5,555 nucleotides of DNA, from positions 1 through 5,555 of the forward strand of contig JBCCXT010000104.1 in NCBI GenBank assembly GCA_039191215.1, written 5' to 3'. Position numbers and translations under genes: made by a program. This document shows, in pieces, positions 4,929 to 5,555 of this stretch (the stretch's first letter is position 1; every line of letters begins with the position of its first letter). The DNA comes from HKCCE3408 sp039191215 (lineage in GTDB: Bacteria > Pseudomonadota > Alphaproteobacteria > Rhodobacterales > Rhodobacteraceae). The notes under the pieces were generated by a model, which was not told where the DNA came from, ran no database searches, and saw only the letters and a program-made list of their open reading frames with translations.

Positions 4929-5555
4929 CGTTCGATCAGGTGAAACATGCCGTCGAAATCCTCACCCATCACTGCAAGACTGTCGATCACGAAGGGACGC
5001 GGCAGCGCTGGAACAAAATGATCTTCCAACGCTGCACAGACAGCATCGGCCTGACCCGTGCGGCCGGTCAGGGTTAGGTGGAAGCGAAACTCTTCCATCA
5101 CATAAGGGTAGCCCCACTTACTCAGCAGCGTCTCCTGCCGCGGGCTGAGGCCAGCTTGGCGGCGTAGCGAGAGCTCAACCGGCGAAGGCGGCGCGCGAAA
5201 AGCATCCAGTGCAGCCACGGTTGCCGCCGCGAAATCGGCCAGTGCGGCGGATGGCTCCGACGGGGTAACGGCGACAAAGCCGCCCACACGACGCAGCTGC
5301 AATTTTGGGATCACAACGGGCTCATGGCCCGCGCAGAACGCGCGGGTCGCCTGGTCCAGTTCAGCGAAGCTGTGACCTTCGGCCAAAGCAAAAGGTGGCT
5401 TGACGGTGCCGTGAAAGCCGTATTTGCGCGGCGTGGAGGTCAATGCCTCAACCGTGTCGGGCAGGCCCGGTACTTCCGGTTGCATGATCCTCTCACCTGC
5501 GACACTGTCCCACCCGAGCCAGGCGGAGGCCAGGTCGAAGAACGCGCCCTCCGGC
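4910..5555 (-). CDS. DUF1045 phosphonate-associated 2H phosphoesterase (5' partial)
   Basis: The frame is open to the window edge, so the ATG at 5485 is internal. The codons upstream of it (5554-5486) read PEGAFFDLASAWLGWD..., which matches the conserved N-terminal region of this family. Only about ten residues are probably missing. The visible 214 residues contain two HxT motifs: YGFHGTVKPPF (His codon at 5413-5411) and FRFHLTLTGR (His codon at 5080-5078). This is the signature of the 2H phosphoesterase superfamily. LSPRQE.LLSKWGYPYV..EFRFHLTL and the ending GEDFDGMFHLIERYALSG are typical of DUF1045, the putative phosphonate metabolism protein found in C-P lyase clusters. It probably hydrolyses a cyclic or phosphoester intermediate, but the exact substrate cannot be read. 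It is convergent with phnN, with a 19-base tail overlap. Nothing visible is broken, so it may still be functional. Confidence 0.92.
   Translation of the reverse strand, partial: PEGAFFDLASAWLGWDSVAGERIMQPEVPGLPDTVEALTSTPRKYGFHGTVKPPFALAEGHSFAELDQATRAFCAGHEPVVIPKLQLRRVGGFVAVTPSEPSAALADFAAATVAALDAFRAPPSPVELSLRRQAGLSPRQETLLSKWGYPYVMEEFRFHLTLTGRTGQADAVCAALEDHFVPALPRPFVIDSLAVMGEDFDGMFHLIERYALSG

Overview
The window looks like chromosomal DNA of a marine-type alphaproteobacterium of the Rhodobacterales (Roseobacter/Rhodobacter relatives). The reasons are the GC-rich codon use, a rhomboid protease starting MFPIRDHNPS, a small conserved protein that I recognise as the Rhodobacterales DUF6280 type, and a phnN/DUF1045 phosphonate pair of the form seen in that group. 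No taxon can be proven from the sequence alone.

Layout. (1) 2-1663, +: the 3' part of a long, very acidic, low-complexity protein. It carries about a dozen near-identical 9-residue repeats and ends in a short amphipathic, basic segment that resembles the C-terminal oligomerisation segment of the polar organiser PopZ. (2) 1711-2604, +: a six-helix rhomboid-family intramembrane serine protease with an intact catalytic Ser/His pair. (3) 2619-3182, -: elongation factor P, convergent with the rhomboid gene. (4) 3183-3409: a divergent promoter region between efp and the next gene. It holds a good efp promoter, a dyad and phased short repeats. (5) 3410-3730, +: the DUF6280-type small protein, followed by a textbook intrinsic terminator at 3754-3788. 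(6) 3789-4356: about 570 bases with no credible gene. (7) 4357-4928, +: a decayed phnN (ribose 1,5-bisphosphate phosphokinase of the C-P lyase pathway). Its Walker A is intact, but it has a hexanucleotide expansion before the P-loop, a frameshift and an in-frame stop. (8) 4910-5555, -: an almost complete DUF1045 (2H phosphoesterase, phosphonate-operon-associated) gene. It meets phnN tail to tail with a 19-base overlap and runs off the window.

How the parts relate. The left two thirds is housekeeping: a putative polar scaffold, a membrane protease, a translation factor and a conserved lineage protein. The right third is the edge of a phosphonate catabolism locus in decay. phnN, which would regenerate PRPP from ribose 1,5-bisphosphate, is broken, while its convergent neighbour still reads open with both catalytic HxT motifs. 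I see no undescribed defence or mobile system. The most noteworthy items are the phnN pseudogene with its repeat expansion and the PopZ-like ending of the acidic repeat protein.
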